DNA of 64,000 bases from Candidatus Obscuribacterales bacterium (GCA_031292355.1 JARLHI010000055.1:1-64000); one strand, 5' to 3'. Positions 17,800 through 26,700 are shown, numbered from the stretch's first letter. The notes: generated from the letters alone by a model not told the origin. A program made the numbers and translations.

Positions 17800-18312
17800 A
17801 TGTACGACACGGTAAACTACTCGATTTTGCAGGGATTTCTCTCAGCCGGAGACGGCGCCCAGAAATTGAACAAACCTTCGAGCGCCGAATACTTTTACAC
17901 AGAGGCTTTACGATTTGCCACTGTTAATACTGGTACGGAATCACTAGAAGCGGCCCTTGCATACTATTGTCTGTCTGTCTTTTATCTCGAACAAAAGCGA
18001 CTATCTGAGGCAGCATACAATGCACATGCAGCTGTCAACATTTGCTCCTCCAGCCTGGGGAAAGACCATCCGAGCACGGGATTAGTTCTGCATCAACTGG
18101 CTGAAATTTGCACGGCTCAAAAACTGCACTCAGTCGCTCAGCCAATTCGAAAAAGAGCGGCAGAAATAATGGAGGAACATCTCGTCACTCTGGATTTCAG
18201 TGTTCCGACACGCAGCATTTCAGCCCAGATGATGAAGGGAGTATTGAGCACGGATGGCACATGGGTCACTGAGTTCGCCGACGACCAAAAACCAATTACT
18301 GGAGAAAACTAA
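17800..18312 (+). CDS. TPR repeat protein
   Basis: A 170-residue soluble protein with kinesin-light-chain-type TPR motifs (SAEYFYTEALRFATV, LAYYCLSVFYLEQKRLSEAAYNAHAAV, TGLVLHQLAEICTAQKL). AAGGCG lies upstream of ATG 17800. It resembles the TPR protein at 3109-3672 in repeat type. It converges with the OmpR-type regulator gene, but a functional link is not shown. Confidence 0.8.
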   Translation: MYDTVNYSILQGFLSAGDGAQKLNKPSSAEYFYTEALRFATVNTGTESLEAALAYYCLSVFYLEQKRLSEAAYNAHAAVNICSSSLGKDHPSTGLVLHQLAEICTAQKLHSVAQPIRKRAAEIMEEHLVTLDFSVPTRSISAQMMKGVLSTDGTWVTEFADDQKPITGEN

Positions 18313-18326
18313 GCAAAGGGAATTAA

Positions 18327-19016
18327 TCAATCACTGGCTGGCGCCGGACATTCTAGGCAGTAGCCTACACCATGGACGGTTCGAATGAGCGACGCTACAT
18401 TCGGACTGTCTATTTTTTTGCGCAAGGTTTTGATGTAGGTGCGCACAGTATCGAAAGATGCTGATGAATCGGCCGACCAAACTCGCTCCAGAAGAGCTTC
18501 CGAGCTAAAAATTTGATTGGGATAGCGCATAAAAAGCTCAAGAAGACTGAATTCCTTCGGCAATAATTTGATTTCGGCACCATCTTTAAAAACTTTGGCC
18601 GAACGGGGGTCAAGGGCTAGATTGCCGACTTGCATTTCTTTAGCTGAAACCGCCTGGGGGCGTCGCAACAAAGCTCTGATTCGAGCCAAGAGTTCGCGCG
18701 CATCAAACGGCTTTGTCAAATAATCGTCGGCTCCAGCATCGAGACCAATTTCCTTTTCTTCGATGGTCGATTTGGCGGTCAGCATCAAAATAGGCAGGGC
18801 CCCGCCTTTGGCTCTGTATTCTGCGCACACCTCAGTGCCGGTCAGACCGGGCAGCATCCAATCAAGAACTATCAGGTCATATTTGTGCATTTTCAACATC
18901 TGCACAGCATCAATGCCGTTGTTGACCGCCTCGACAGAATGTCGTTCGGCTGTCAGCAGCCCCTTCATCAGGTTCTGCAAGTCTTCATCGTCCTCGACTA
19001 CCAAAATTTTAGCCAT
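18327..19016 (-). CDS. OmpR/PhoB-family response regulator
   Basis: DNA-binding two-component regulator: receiver domain with acidic pair VVEDDED, phosphoacceptor Asp in VLDWMLPGLTG and conserved Lys in DYLTKPFDARELLARI, followed by a winged-helix domain (LLPKEFSLLELFM, FDTVRTYIKTLRKKID, RTVHGVGYCLE). It starts at ATG 19016 (MAKILVVEDDEDL); a 7-residue longer form from 19037 is possible. No histidine kinase is adjacent. It is divergent from the kynurenine operon, and the shared upstream region contains 10-bp direct repeats of the spacing used by this regulator family, so it is a candidate regulator of that operon. Confidence 0.93.
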   Translation of the reverse strand: MAKILVVEDDEDLQNLMKGLLTAERHSVEAVNNGIDAVQMLKMHKYDLIVLDWMLPGLTGTEVCAEYRAKGGALPILMLTAKSTIEEKEIGLDAGADDYLTKPFDARELLARIRALLRRPQAVSAKEMQVGNLALDPRSAKVFKDGAEIKLLPKEFSLLELFMRYPNQIFSSEALLERVWSADSSASFDTVRTYIKTLRKKIDSPNVASLIRTVHGVGYCLECPAPASD

Positions 19017-19050
19017 GGTAAGCTGGCTCAACCCCATTTTTGACTGTAGT

Positions 19051-19118
19051 TCGTTCTTTTTTCATTCTGGTCGTTCTTTTCGGCAAAATGTGCCGGTTGC
19101 ATCCACGCCACCTATAAT
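19051..19118 (+). promoter_or_regulatory. Phased direct repeats and -10 element before the kynurenine operon
   Basis: TCGTTCTTTT occurs at 19051-19060 and again at 19071-19080, exactly 20 bp apart, with a related decamer TTCATTCTGG between them. OmpR/PhoB regulators bind such phased direct repeats. A TATAAT box lies at 19113-19118, 37 bp before the first operon start codon. I do not see a good -35 box, which fits an activator-dependent promoter. Binding by the adjacent regulator is inferred. Confidence 0.5.
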
Positions 19119-19154
19119 AGCCAATTATTCCGCGGATTTTGAGATATCGAGAAT

Positions 19155-19667
19155 ATGAGTAGATTGACAACCCTAAACTTCAAGCGCTGGATTGATGAAA
19201 ATCGGCACCTTCTCAAGCCGCCCGTAGGAAACAAATGTATATGGGAAGATCGAGAATTTATCGTTATGGTCGTGGGCGGTCCGAATCAGCGCACTGATTA
19301 TCATGTCAACCAAGGTGAAGAATTCTTTTATCAGGTCGAAGGGTCCATCAAGCTAAAGGTGATCGATGAGGGCAAACCGTTGACCATCGACATCAACGAA
19401 GGCGATATCTTTTTGCTGCCGGGCAATGTCCCTCATTCGCCGCAACGACCGGCAGGCAGCGTTGGCCTGGTAATCGAGAAAAAACGCTCACCAGGTGAAC
19501 TGGACGCGTTCGAATGGTATTGCGAAAAGTGTGGTACACAGCTGTACAGAGAAGCGTTTGTCCTGGAAAACATTGGTCATCAGTTTCCGCCAATTTTTGA
19601 GCGCTTTTACGGAAATACGGCAAACACAACTTGCAGAAATTGCGCGCACGTTTTAAAAAAACCGTAA
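19155..19667 (+). CDS. nbaC: 3-hydroxyanthranilate 3,4-dioxygenase
   Basis: Opens the ring of 3-hydroxyanthranilate to 2-amino-3-carboxymuconate semialdehyde (ACMS). The cupin fold has iron ligands His50, Glu56 and His94 (YHVNQGEEFFYQVEG and NVPHSPQRP), matching the positions in characterised bacterial enzymes. A C-terminal rubredoxin-like site has Cys123, Cys126, Cys160 and Cys163, as in the bacterial homodimeric form. The 170-residue length is normal. It is the first gene of the kynurenine operon; ACMS decarboxylase begins 5 bases after its stop. Confidence 0.95.
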   Translation: MSRLTTLNFKRWIDENRHLLKPPVGNKCIWEDREFIVMVVGGPNQRTDYHVNQGEEFFYQVEGSIKLKVIDEGKPLTIDINEGDIFLLPGNVPHSPQRPAGSVGLVIEKKRSPGELDAFEWYCEKCGTQLYREAFVLENIGHQFPPIFERFYGNTANTTCRNCAHVLKKP

Positions 19668-19672
19668 TCAAA

Positions 19673-20686
19673 ATGAGAAAAATCGACGTCCATACGCATA
19701 TTTTGCCCAAGCAGTGGGAATCGCGCAAAGACAAATATGGCTATGGCGGTTTCATTCACCTTGAACATCATCAGCCGTGTAAAGCAAAAATGCTCCGCGA
19801 TGACGGTAAGTTTTTTCGCGAAATCGAGAGTAATTGCTGGGACGCTGGCGCGCGCATAGTCGATCTAGAAAAACAAACAGTTGATATGCAGGTCTTATCG
19901 ACTGTACCGGTGATGTTTAGCTACTGGGCTAAAGCCGCTGATTGTCTGGACTTTTCCAAATTTCTCAATGAGCATATAGCGCAAATTGTTTCCGAGCATC
20001 CACAGCATTTTTTGGGACTGGGCACAGTTCCTTTACAAAACCCTGATATGGCAATAAAAGAACTCGAGCGATGCGTAAAGGATCTTGGTTTAAGTGGCGT
20101 GCAAATTGGCTCGCACGTAAATGATTGGAATCTGGACGCACCTGAGCTTTTTCCATTTTTCGAAGCGGCGGCGAAACTAGGCGCTGCGGTTTTTGTGCAC
20201 CCCTGGGAGATGATGGGCGAAACAAAAATGCCTAAATACTGGTTGCCCTGGCTTGTAGGGATGCCAGCCGAAACTAGCTTAGCTATCGCCTCTATGATCT
20301 TTGGCGGAGTGCTTGAACGTCTTCCTGATTTGCGCGTCAACTTCGCTCACGGCGGCGGCTCATTTAGTGCAATCATTGGCCGGCTGGACCATGGTTTTCA
20401 GGCTCGTCCGGATCTCTGTGCGGTAGACAACAACGTCTTGCCGTCTTCGTATCTAGGCAAATTCTATGTCGATTCACTTGTCCACAATCCTCGTGTTTTG
20501 CAATTGATTCTTGAAACTTTTGGCGAAAACAAAATCACCATGGGCACGGACTATCCCTTTCCTTTGGGCGAAGATGTGCCTGGCGAATTAATTCTTTCAA
20601 TGTCGGATTGGTCTGCAGAAACGAAGCAAAAATTGCTCTGGGACAACGCCATGAACTGGCTTGGCAAAGGTGGAAAGCTTGATTGA
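19673..20686 (+). CDS. nbaD: 2-amino-3-carboxymuconate 6-semialdehyde decarboxylase (ACMSD)
   Basis: Amidohydrolase-fold decarboxylase that removes the carboxylate of ACMS to give 2-aminomuconate semialdehyde, diverting the pathway from quinolinate/NAD synthesis. Metal ligands: HTH in KIDVHTHILP, His in FVHPWEMMG, and Asp in MGTDYPFPLGE; the AHGGG segment is also typical. The 337-residue length is normal. ATG 19673 directly follows the dioxygenase gene. Its 3' end overlaps kynureninase by 8 bases, so co-translation is likely. Confidence 0.93.
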   Translation: MRKIDVHTHILPKQWESRKDKYGYGGFIHLEHHQPCKAKMLRDDGKFFREIESNCWDAGARIVDLEKQTVDMQVLSTVPVMFSYWAKAADCLDFSKFLNEHIAQIVSEHPQHFLGLGTVPLQNPDMAIKELERCVKDLGLSGVQIGSHVNDWNLDAPELFPFFEAAAKLGAAVFVHPWEMMGETKMPKYWLPWLVGMPAETSLAIASMIFGGVLERLPDLRVNFAHGGGSFSAIIGRLDHGFQARPDLCAVDNNVLPSSYLGKFYVDSLVHNPRVLQLILETFGENKITMGTDYPFPLGEDVPGELILSMSDWSAETKQKLLWDNAMNWLGKGGKLD

Positions 20687-21950
20687 ATTTGCAAACAATC
20701 TAGAATTTGCTAAGCAAATGGACGCGCAGGATTCGCTGCGTAAATACCGGTTCGAGTTTTATTTTCCCCGCAGCGGCGAACGCACCCAAGCCCTTTATTT
20801 TGCAGGCAATTCGCTAGGGCTCGCGCCAGTTAATGCGCGCAAATACATCAATGAAGAGCTGGATGACTGGGCGCACTTCGGCGTCGAAGGACATTTTGAA
20901 GCGCGTCATCCCTGGCTTTCATATCACGAACTGGTGACGGCCATGTCGGCGAGACTGGTCGGCGCGCTGCCCGAAGAAGTGGTGGCAATGAATTCACTGA
21001 CAGTCAATTTGCATCTGATGCTGGTTACATTTTATAAGCCTACAAAAGAACGCTTTAAAATCGCTATCGAATCGGATACCTTTCCCTCAGACCGCTATGC
21101 GGTGCAATCGCAAGCTCGCTTTCATGGTTTTGACGCAGCCGAAGCGATCCTTTCAATCACTCCAAGACCTGGAGAAGATTTGCTGCAAGAGAAAGACATT
21201 CTCGATATCATTGAAAAACACGGAAAAGAACTAAATATACTGCTTATCGGCGACGTCAATTATCTCACCGGACAGGCCTTTGATCTCGCAAAAATAGCAG
21301 CTGCCTGTCACGCACAAGGAATTATATTTGGTGTAAATCTGGCGCACGGTGCCGGTAATTTGGTCTTAAATCTGCATGACGACGACGTCGACTTTGCTGT
21401 CTGGTGTAGCTATAAGTATCTCAACTCAGGACCAGGCGGAATTGCCGGTTGCTTTATTCATCAAAGGCACGGACAAAATCTCGAACGTCAACGTTTTGCT
21501 GGCTGGTGGGGCCACAATAAAGAAACACGCTTCAAAATGGGTCCAGAATTCGATCCACTTCCCGGTGCTGAAGGCTTTCAATTGAGCAATCCGCCCATTT
21601 TTCAACTGGCAGCATTACGCGCATCGCTCGAATACTTTGATACCATCGGCATGGTCAATCTCAGAGCAAAAAGCAAACTGCTCACTGCTTATTTAGAGTT
21701 TGTATTACTGGCTATTCCAGGAGATCTCTTTTCTATCATTACTCCTTCCGACATTGCCCAACGAGGCGCTCAGCTGTCGGTGAGAGTTAAAAATTCACCT
21801 CAGAACCTACTTAAGCAGCTTCAGGCGAAAGGAGCGATTTGTGATTTTCGACAACCTGATGTCATTCGAGTATCTCCTGCTCCCTTGTATTGTGGTTTCG
21901 AAGATGTTTTTGAATTTGGGCAGATTCTCGAGAAATTAGTAAAAGGATAG
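20679..21950 (+). CDS. kynU: Kynureninase
   Basis: PLP-dependent hydrolase that cleaves (3-hydroxy)kynurenine to (3-hydroxy)anthranilate and alanine. Features: YFAGNSLGLAP near the N-terminus, the EGHFEARHPW segment, the PLP-binding Lys in WCSYKYLNSGPGG, and the C-terminal small domain (IRVSPAPLYCGFEDV). I choose TTG 20679 because AAAGGTGG lies 5 bases upstream; TTG 20661, GTG 20670 or ATG 20718 are alternatives. About 423 residues, as usual. It supplies the substrate of the dioxygenase at 19155. Confidence 0.94.
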   Translation: MIEFANNLEFAKQMDAQDSLRKYRFEFYFPRSGERTQALYFAGNSLGLAPVNARKYINEELDDWAHFGVEGHFEARHPWLSYHELVTAMSARLVGALPEEVVAMNSLTVNLHLMLVTFYKPTKERFKIAIESDTFPSDRYAVQSQARFHGFDAAEAILSITPRPGEDLLQEKDILDIIEKHGKELNILLIGDVNYLTGQAFDLAKIAAACHAQGIIFGVNLAHGAGNLVLNLHDDDVDFAVWCSYKYLNSGPGGIAGCFIHQRHGQNLERQRFAGWWGHNKETRFKMGPEFDPLPGAEGFQLSNPPIFQLAALRASLEYFDTIGMVNLRAKSKLLTAYLEFVLLAIPGDLFSIITPSDIAQRGAQLSVRVKNSPQNLLKQLQAKGAICDFRQPDVIRVSPAPLYCGFEDVFEFGQILEKLVKG

Positions 21951-21958
21951 GGACAAAC

Positions 21959-23428
21959 GTGACGGAGCCAATCATCAGCCTCAACAGAGAAACCGAAATT
22001 GCCCTCGTAGGAGGCGGTCTCGTAGGCTCGCTGCTTGCCCTGTCACTAGCACGCCGCGGCTTCGATGTAGACGTTTACGAAAGACGTCCCGATATGCGCA
22101 CATCAAAGATTAGCGCAGGCAGGTCTATAAATCTTGCTCTTTCCACGCGCGGAATTAAAGCGCTAAATACTGTAGGTCTGGAAGGAAAAGTGCTGGAAAT
22201 CGCGATACCAATGCGCGGTCGCATGATCCATCCAGTTAAAGGTGATCTTGCTTTTCAGCAATATGGTAAAGACGACACAGAGTATATCAATTCAATTTCT
22301 CGCGGCGACTTGAACAAACTTTTATTGAGCGAAGCAGAATCGACGAAACACGCCAACTTCCATTTTCAACAAAAAGCCATTGGCATCGATCTTTTTCGCA
22401 ATGCGCTCGAATTAGAAAACGAAAACAAGAACGAAATAACGACTCTTGCTGCTCAAATAATCATCGGTACAGATGGCTCAGCATCAGCGATTCGCAACGA
22501 CATGAAAACATTGCCGGGCTTTTCGAATTCAGAAGAGCAACTCGATTATGGCTACAAAGAATTAGCCATTCCGGCTGGCAAAAAAAATACCTGGCAAATT
22601 GAAAAACATGCGCTGCACATCTGGCCGCGTGGAACATTCATGCTCATCGCCCTGCCAAATCTCGATGGCAGCTTTACTTGCACATTGTTCCTGCCATTTG
22701 AAGGAGAAAAGAGTTTCGAAAAACTCCAAACGCGAGAATCAGTTGTAGATTTTTTCAAGACTGAATTCCCCGATGCCTTCGCTTTAATGCCGGATATAGC
22801 CGAGGATTTTTTCGAAAACCCAACTGGCAGCATGGTCACTGTAAAATGCGGTCCATGGAATGTCGAAGGACGCTCGTTGCTACTGGGAGACGCGGCCCAC
22901 GCAATCGTTCCTTTTTTCGGACAGGGCATGAATTGTGGCTTTGAAGACATTACAGTGCTCGAACAGTGCATTGACAATCACACCGCTAGCGGTGGCTCTC
23001 TTTATCTAGAGCGCAGACAAAAGCGAGATCACGAGGGTGCTCCACGCCGATTCAAAGAAGGAAGCTCTGGCTGGCGCTGGGTCTTCGACGACTTCTATAG
23101 AGCAAGAAAAGTAAACAGCGATGCTATCGCCGATCTAGCCGTGGAAAATTTTACAGAGATGAGAGATAAAGTCGGCAATCCCAGATTTCTACTTGAAAAA
23201 GCTGTTGAGAAAAAACTGCAAAACGAATTCCCCGGCGAGTACGTTTCTCGCTATGGGCTCGTCACCTTCACAAACAGACCATACAGCCTGGCTATGGAGG
23301 CTGGTCATATCACCGACGAGATACTCAGCGAATTATGTACCGGTATCAGCACGCCAGAAGAAATTGATTTAAAGCTCGCAAAAAAATTGATTCAGACAAA
23401 ATTAAGTCCGCTTCTGGCAACGAAGTAG
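21959..23428 (+). CDS. kmo: Kynurenine 3-monooxygenase
   Basis: FAD-dependent aromatic hydroxylase that converts kynurenine to 3-hydroxykynurenine with NADPH and O2. Features: dinucleotide motif ALVGGGLVGSLLALSLARRG, AGRSINLALSTRG, and the second FAD motif LLLGDAAHAIVPFFGQGMN. The 489-residue length is in the usual range, with a longer C-terminal region that in this family includes a membrane-associated or lid part. GTG start at 21959 with AGGG 6 bases before. It is the last gene of the operon. Tryptophan dioxygenase and formylkynurenine formamidase are absent from the window. Confidence 0.94.
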   Translation: MTEPIISLNRETEIALVGGGLVGSLLALSLARRGFDVDVYERRPDMRTSKISAGRSINLALSTRGIKALNTVGLEGKVLEIAIPMRGRMIHPVKGDLAFQQYGKDDTEYINSISRGDLNKLLLSEAESTKHANFHFQQKAIGIDLFRNALELENENKNEITTLAAQIIIGTDGSASAIRNDMKTLPGFSNSEEQLDYGYKELAIPAGKKNTWQIEKHALHIWPRGTFMLIALPNLDGSFTCTLFLPFEGEKSFEKLQTRESVVDFFKTEFPDAFALMPDIAEDFFENPTGSMVTVKCGPWNVEGRSLLLGDAAHAIVPFFGQGMNCGFEDITVLEQCIDNHTASGGSLYLERRQKRDHEGAPRRFKEGSSGWRWVFDDFYRARKVNSDAIADLAVENFTEMRDKVGNPRFLLEKAVEKKLQNEFPGEYVSRYGLVTFTNRPYSLAMEAGHITDEILSELCTGISTPEEIDLKLAKKLIQTKLSPLLATK

Positions 23429-23458
23429 AATTTGCTATCTCAAGCTATGTCTAGCTCG

Positions 23459-25069
23459 CTAAAGCTCGCGTCCCTTCATCTCTTTGTACGCGACAACCGG
23501 TTGTTTTTGCTGTCTTGCTCTATTCATTGCGGCGTCTGCGGCGCCAAGCAACAAACTGAGATCCAAAAAGTCTTCCGGAATGGAAGCCGTGCCGAAAGCC
23601 AAACATAGGCGACTAGCGTCAATTTGTCCGCCGAGCGGTTGCGCAGTCAATGATTTGACGACTCTTTGGGCGAACGTCTGGGCGCCTGCAGCTTTAGTGT
23701 TAGGCAACAACAGCGCGTAGTCGAAAGCATCGTAATGCGCAAGCACATCGACATGGCGTTTTAAGTGACTAATGCGACCGACGGCATCAAGAAGAGCTGG
23801 ATTCGGTAACACTTGTCGCACCTGTTCATTACCAACATGACTAATAGTGCGCATTTCGAACACGACAACCGAAAGCGGGCTACCAGATCTATAACTACGA
23901 AAATATTCTTGCTCCAGGAAATAAAGAAAAGCCGGATAGATAAACATACCGGTCTCAGCACGCCGAAGACTCATCATTACGCCTTGAATGGCGGCGGTAT
24001 CAATTTGACGGGGTTCTACGGGCGAAGTCTGGGATGGTTTCGCGTCATTCGTCAATTTGATTAGCTCATTTACCAAAAGATGGTAAATCATATGAACCAA
24101 TTGATTGCGCGACAAGCCCATTTCGCTGACCATTTCGTCAACTGTTAAACGGCCATTGAGGCTGCGATAGAATTTGCCGAGCATACCGACATCAGTTGGG
24201 GCCCCGCGCGCCACACGCTGGACGAAATCCAAATCGGACATCGCTGGATTCTTGGCAAGCAATCGAGAAGTAGTACGCAAGCCTGCATTTCTTAAAAAGC
24301 TAATTCGATCAGAGAGCTGAATGCCCTGCGACAATAGTGATTCCATGGTCTGGTGGACAGTCTGAACGTCAGTTCGAACGCGTGGCTCGAAAGCAAATTG
24401 CCCGTCCTTCCACGTCATCAATTCAATAATGGCATCATCACCGACGGCATCACCAGCAGTGGCATGCACAGGATGTCCTTCATGCAAATACAGATGGGCG
24501 GTGCCCTGTGTACTTCTTACTTCCAATTTGCCAGTGCTTTTTCCAGAGACAAATGATTGCAGTAATTGCGGCACTGCCACATGTGCAATATCGCCGCTGA
24601 CAGGAACGCTTGCGCGCGACCAAGCGTTGTCCTTGGCTGAACTGCCCTGCTGATATTCCTTGTGGGACTGGTCGATAGACATCATGTAGAATTTCTCGGA
24701 CTTGCGCGAACTCTCTCGTTGAAATTCAGAAACGTTCAATTGCCCGTCAGCCTGAACGGCTTCATGAACCTGTCCGCACGACGAAACGACAAGATTGTAA
24801 ACCAGCAAAACGTCGCAACTTGTATAGTCAAAAACTAGTTCGCGCTTCTTGCCGTGTTGACTTTGCAATCGCCAATTGGGATCGCCACCTTTGATCGGAC
24901 TGATGATGTCCAGAATAAATTCAATCTGTTTATCAGCAGTAAACCAAGTGATCTGAACATGCTTGCCTCTCTTCTCGAGTGCCAGCGACAGATAATGATG
25001 GATTTCTGGCAAGCCCGGGCTCGCCGGAAGTTTTTGAAGCGAGACTGGTAAGCCTGATTTTTTGAGCAT
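23459..25069 (-). CDS. PATAN (DUF4388) protein with degenerate GGDEF domain
   Basis: A 536-residue cytoplasmic signalling protein. Residues about 1-110 form an unassigned N-terminal domain, 155-290 a PATAN/DUF4388-like domain (VPQLLQSFVSGKSTGKLEV, LHEGHPVHATAGDAVGDDAI, TWKDGQFAFEPR), 290-360 a helical linker, and 370-530 a GGDEF-fold domain (YPAFLYFLEQEYFRSYRS, CLAFGTASIP). The signature loop reads YDAFDYALLLPN, so cyclase activity is unlikely. DUF4388 proteins occur in gliding/pilus-linked regulatory systems; the role here is unknown. ATG 25069 is the likely start, with a weak GAAG site. Confidence 0.8.
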   Translation of the reverse strand: MLKKSGLPVSLQKLPASPGLPEIHHYLSLALEKRGKHVQITWFTADKQIEFILDIISPIKGGDPNWRLQSQHGKKRELVFDYTSCDVLLVYNLVVSSCGQVHEAVQADGQLNVSEFQRESSRKSEKFYMMSIDQSHKEYQQGSSAKDNAWSRASVPVSGDIAHVAVPQLLQSFVSGKSTGKLEVRSTQGTAHLYLHEGHPVHATAGDAVGDDAIIELMTWKDGQFAFEPRVRTDVQTVHQTMESLLSQGIQLSDRISFLRNAGLRTTSRLLAKNPAMSDLDFVQRVARGAPTDVGMLGKFYRSLNGRLTVDEMVSEMGLSRNQLVHMIYHLLVNELIKLTNDAKPSQTSPVEPRQIDTAAIQGVMMSLRRAETGMFIYPAFLYFLEQEYFRSYRSGSPLSVVVFEMRTISHVGNEQVRQVLPNPALLDAVGRISHLKRHVDVLAHYDAFDYALLLPNTKAAGAQTFAQRVVKSLTAQPLGGQIDASRLCLAFGTASIPEDFLDLSLLLGAADAAMNRARQQKQPVVAYKEMKGREL

Positions 25070-25274
25070 AAAGACTTCAATTCTAGAGCGAGAAACCTAT
25101 TAAGAGCGACCGGTACTGATCGTTGGTTGTCTGTACGGATCTGCCCAATCACTATATGCCCTTCATCGCAGAAGTTTAAAAAGGAGGGCGCTTTAGTAGC
25201 CTAATTGTTAGCCTAGATAGATCACGCCAAGTGGTCCGTTACAACTGCTTTACGTTTTTTACAATTGTCTTGAT

Positions 25275-25320
25275 GCCACAGAATACCAACCTGTGGCGTT
25301 TATGAATGAATTCGTTCATT
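25275..25320 (+). other. Two hairpins in a 440-bp intergenic region before the HxlR gene
   Basis: GCCACAG (25275-25281) pairs with CTGTGGC (25291-25297), and AATGAA (25305-25310) pairs with TTCATT (25315-25320) across a TTCG loop, followed by a T run. On the plus strand this resembles a weak intrinsic terminator, but no gene ends upstream on that strand. It could end an upstream short transcript or attenuate the HxlR mRNA. Further dyads follow, for example TAACT/AGTTA at about 25327-25340. The rest of 25070-25509 shows no ORF I can support. Confidence 0.35.
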
Positions 25321-25509
25321 TTTTACTAACTAGATAGTTAATTCGCAGTTAATAACGCCCCGCAGCGACTTCGGCAGTACTAGTATTTCAGTATCAACTT
25401 TGAGCGATTCAGTCCAAATGGATTTGCAGTATCAAGTCAGGTACCTCCACTTCCAAGATAACGCCAGAACCGAATCCACTCCCAACCGCAAGACGCGAAG
25501 AAGGTGACA

Positions 25510-25947
25510 GTGAATACGAACTTAGTCAACCCCAGATTAGATAGCCCGATTATGTCGACAATAGCCATGGTTTCAGATAAGTGGAAGGTTTTAATCATCT
25601 GCAAACTCCGCGAAAACACTTTGCGTTTCAACGAATTGAGACGCGAATTGCAAGGAGTTACTCAACGTGTGCTGACCCACCAGTTGCGCGAGTTAGAAGC
25701 TGATGGTCTGGTTACTCGCAAAGTCTTTGCCGAAGTGCCACCACGTGTTGAATATTCGCTGACTGAACTTGGCAGAACACTCATTCCAGTTCTTCAACAA
25801 CTCGAAGAATGGGCGCATGAACATTCTGAAGAACTAGCAAGCGCTCGTTCAAAGAAAGAAAGTGCCAGACTGTTGCAAGCAAGAGCTATCGAAGCCAAAA
25901 TTTCGCTGACCGAAAGCATGCCTCAAGCGCAGGCTGTTGGACTTTAA
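25510..25947 (+). CDS. HxlR-family transcriptional regulator
   Basis: A 145-residue winged-helix regulator with the typical HxlR order: MVSDKWKVLIICKLREN (helix 1), RFNELRRELQGVTQRVLTHQLRELEADGLVTR (recognition helix and wing) and VEYSLTELGRTLIPVLQQLEEWA (dimer helix). A C-terminal extension of about 35 residues is unusual and may be a coiled coil. GTG 25510 is preferred over GTG 25504 because AAGAAGG lies 5 bases before it. HxlR proteins usually control neighbouring redox or detoxification genes, but here both neighbours point away or converge, so autoregulation is the simplest guess. Confidence 0.9.
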   Translation: MNTNLVNPRLDSPIMSTIAMVSDKWKVLIICKLRENTLRFNELRRELQGVTQRVLTHQLRELEADGLVTRKVFAEVPPRVEYSLTELGRTLIPVLQQLEEWAHEHSEELASARSKKESARLLQARAIEAKISLTESMPQAQAVGL

Positions 25948-25959
25948 TCAGATCGACAG

Positions 25960-26700
25960 TTAGTGTTTTTTTTCCAAAGCTACCGCTTTGTCAAAATCCG
26001 CGTCACCAAGTTGTCGCTGATGGAGCAAAGAATAAGCCTTCGCTCGCATGTAATAAGCGTCTGCATTTGTGGGCGCAAGCTTGAGCCCAGCTGATGCATT
26101 CTCGATCACGAGCTTCGGCTCACCCATAGACGAATAGCAATTGGCTTTGAGAAAATAGTCGTTTGCTGAAAGCGCACCACTTTTTGCAACTAAGTCTAGA
26201 TCTTCAAGACAATGCGGATAGTCATGCAGCATGGAATAGACGCTTGCTCTTTGACGATACAGCACCATATTCGGTGATGTCATCGAAATCGCATGGGTCA
26301 AATCTTGCAAAGCCTGGTATGTCTGGCGGATTTCCTGGTAACAATGAGCGCGTAGAGCAAACAAATGGTAATCGGCTGAATTGCTTTTAATAGCGGCGCT
26401 GAGAATATTTATCGCTTCATCGACTTTATTTGCCTTAAGAGAAGCTTGCGCCTGAGCGATAGGATCAGAAGAAACTGGCGCCGGAGTAGTTTTGCTGTCT
26501 TTATCCGGTGATGCTGATTTTGCAGCAGCACCAGCAGCAGGCGATGCCGAGGCCGGAGGCGACGAGTTTTTCTTTAAAAAGCCGCTATCTAAACGCAAAT
26601 GATGCCACGTCCCACCACCTTGTGCACTCACTGTCAATTGAGGGCAACAGCAGGTAGAAAAAACTGCAGAGAGCAACAAAAAAGCGCGTCTCATACTCAT
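25960..26700 (-). CDS. Exported TPR protein
   Basis: A 246-residue protein with a signal peptide (AFLLLSAVFSTCCCPQLTVSA; the Cys run could also allow lipidation), a Ser/Ala/Pro-rich linker to about residue 75, then four TPR-like repeats (AQASLKANKVDEAINILSAA, HLFALRAHCYQEIRQTYQAL, RASVYSMLHDYPHCLEDL, YYMRAKAYSLLHQRQLGDA). Likely a periplasmic or envelope protein scaffold. It converges with the HxlR gene. Role unknown. Confidence 0.82.
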   Translation of the reverse strand: MSMRRAFLLLSAVFSTCCCPQLTVSAQGGGTWHHLRLDSGFLKKNSSPPASASPAAGAAAKSASPDKDSKTTPAPVSSDPIAQAQASLKANKVDEAINILSAAIKSNSADYHLFALRAHCYQEIRQTYQALQDLTHAISMTSPNMVLYRQRASVYSMLHDYPHCLEDLDLVAKSGALSANDYFLKANCYSSMGEPKLVIENASAGLKLAPTNADAYYMRAKAYSLLHQRQLGDADFDKAVALEKKH

